Source: Arthrobacter sp. Leaf69 (GTDB taxonomy: Bacteria > Actinomycetota > Actinomycetes > Actinomycetales > Micrococcaceae). Taken from it: 64,000 nt of DNA. A program made the translations under genes and the position numbers. Positions 63,789 through 64,000 of this stretch are shown here, in pieces. Location: NCBI RefSeq assembly GCF_001422645.1, contig NZ_LMLR01000014.1, forward strand, positions 62,001 to 126,000, in the 5' to 3' direction. The notes under the pieces are model-generated. The model was not told the origin of the DNA, searched no databases, and saw only the letters and a program-made list of their open reading frames with translations. Each line of letters opens with the position of its first letter. The stretch's first letter is position 1.

Positions 63789-64000
63789 TCAGAAGAGTAC
63801 GGTGGCGAACGTGCCTACCTGGCGGAAGCCCACCCGGTCGTAGGTGGCCCTCGCACGAGTGTTGAAGCTGTTCACATAAAGGCTGGTCACCGGTGCCCGG
63901 CTTTGCGCCTGGACCACGACGGCGGCCATGTATCCGGCGCTGAGGCCCTGTCCGCGGAGGGCGGGGTTCATCCACACACCCTGGACCTGCGTCACCTCCG
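63789..64000 (-). CDS. GNAT family acetyltransferase, 5' end outside window
   Basis: The last 70 or so residues of a GNAT protein: VQGVWMNPALRGQGLSAGYMAAVV (acetyl-CoA loop R-G-Q-G-L) and LYVNSFNTRARATYDRVGFRQVGTFATVLF, which ends exactly as in the actinobacterial DUF4081-GNAT proteins found near ispG and proS. The frame is open to the end of the window. Acceptor unknown. Confidence 0.85.
   Translation of the reverse strand, partial: EVTQVQGVWMNPALRGQGLSAGYMAAVVVQAQSRAPVTSLYVNSFNTRARATYDRVGFRQVGTFATVLF

Overview
The window looks like a chromosome segment of a high-GC actinobacterium of the family Micrococcaceae, most likely Arthrobacter or Pseudarthrobacter. Base composition is strongly GC-rich, GTG starts are common, and the gene order follows the conserved actinobacterial layout. 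Read on the minus strand from right to left it runs: GNAT protein, proS, rimP, nusA, ylxR, infB, rbfA, truB, ribF, rpsO, pnp, M16 protease, dapB, dapA, rnj, ftsK, pgsA, cinA-type protein, clgR, DUF3046, recA, recX. No rRNA, tRNA, CRISPR array, prophage or insertion sequence was seen.

Region 1-11.3 kb: recombination and SOS (recX partial, recA with an SOS box), a divergent MarR regulator, the clgR-cinA-pgsA-ftsK block, RNase J, dapA and a nitrilase-family amidohydrolase. Region 11.3-14.3 kb: a small protein related to the DUF222 N-terminus under an SOS-box promoter, an acyltransferase-like membrane protein, a membrane protein and dapB.

Region 14.4-20.9 kb: a molybdenum cofactor island. moaE, mog, moaC, moeA and a membrane-anchored sulfite-oxidase-family enzyme are on the minus strand; moaA-moaD and a small unknown protein diverge on the plus strand. 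Region 21-29.3 kb: an eight-gene minus-strand operon with a branched-chain-type ABC importer (livK-G-F-H-M), an acyl-CoA ligase, a TetR regulator and an alpha/beta hydrolase. Seven of the genes are joined by 4-bp stop/start overlaps. It looks like uptake and CoA activation of an organic acid.

Region 29.4-50 kb: the core genes (pnp, rpsO, ribF, truB, rbfA) are pulled apart by accessory genes: a tandem-repeat array, the kynurenine genes kynA-kynU, DUF937, a P-loop kinase-like protein, a DUF222-HNH nuclease, Nudix, VOC, membrane proteins, aminotransferase, an orphan trypsin-co-occurring-domain protein, a zinc-ribbon thioredoxin, a guanine-deaminase-like enzyme and a ScyD/ScyE-type secreted protein. 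Region 50-64 kb: infB, ylxR, nusA, rimP, DUF4439, a VIT1-type metal transporter, an APH-family kinase, a PLP decarboxylase, a TauE/SafE permease, proS and the 3' end of a GNAT gene.

The most interesting non-coding signals are (1) a LexA-type SOS box placed between the -35 and -10 of an apparently leaderless small gene and nearly identical to the box before recA; (2) a 165-nt nested palindrome between infB and rbfA; (3) a four-copy 32-bp tandem array next to the liv operon promoter; and (4) a recurrent TANNNT-6/7 nt-start layout that predicts many leaderless mRNAs. Start codons were chosen by eye from RBS, overlap and family length, so several remain uncertain.
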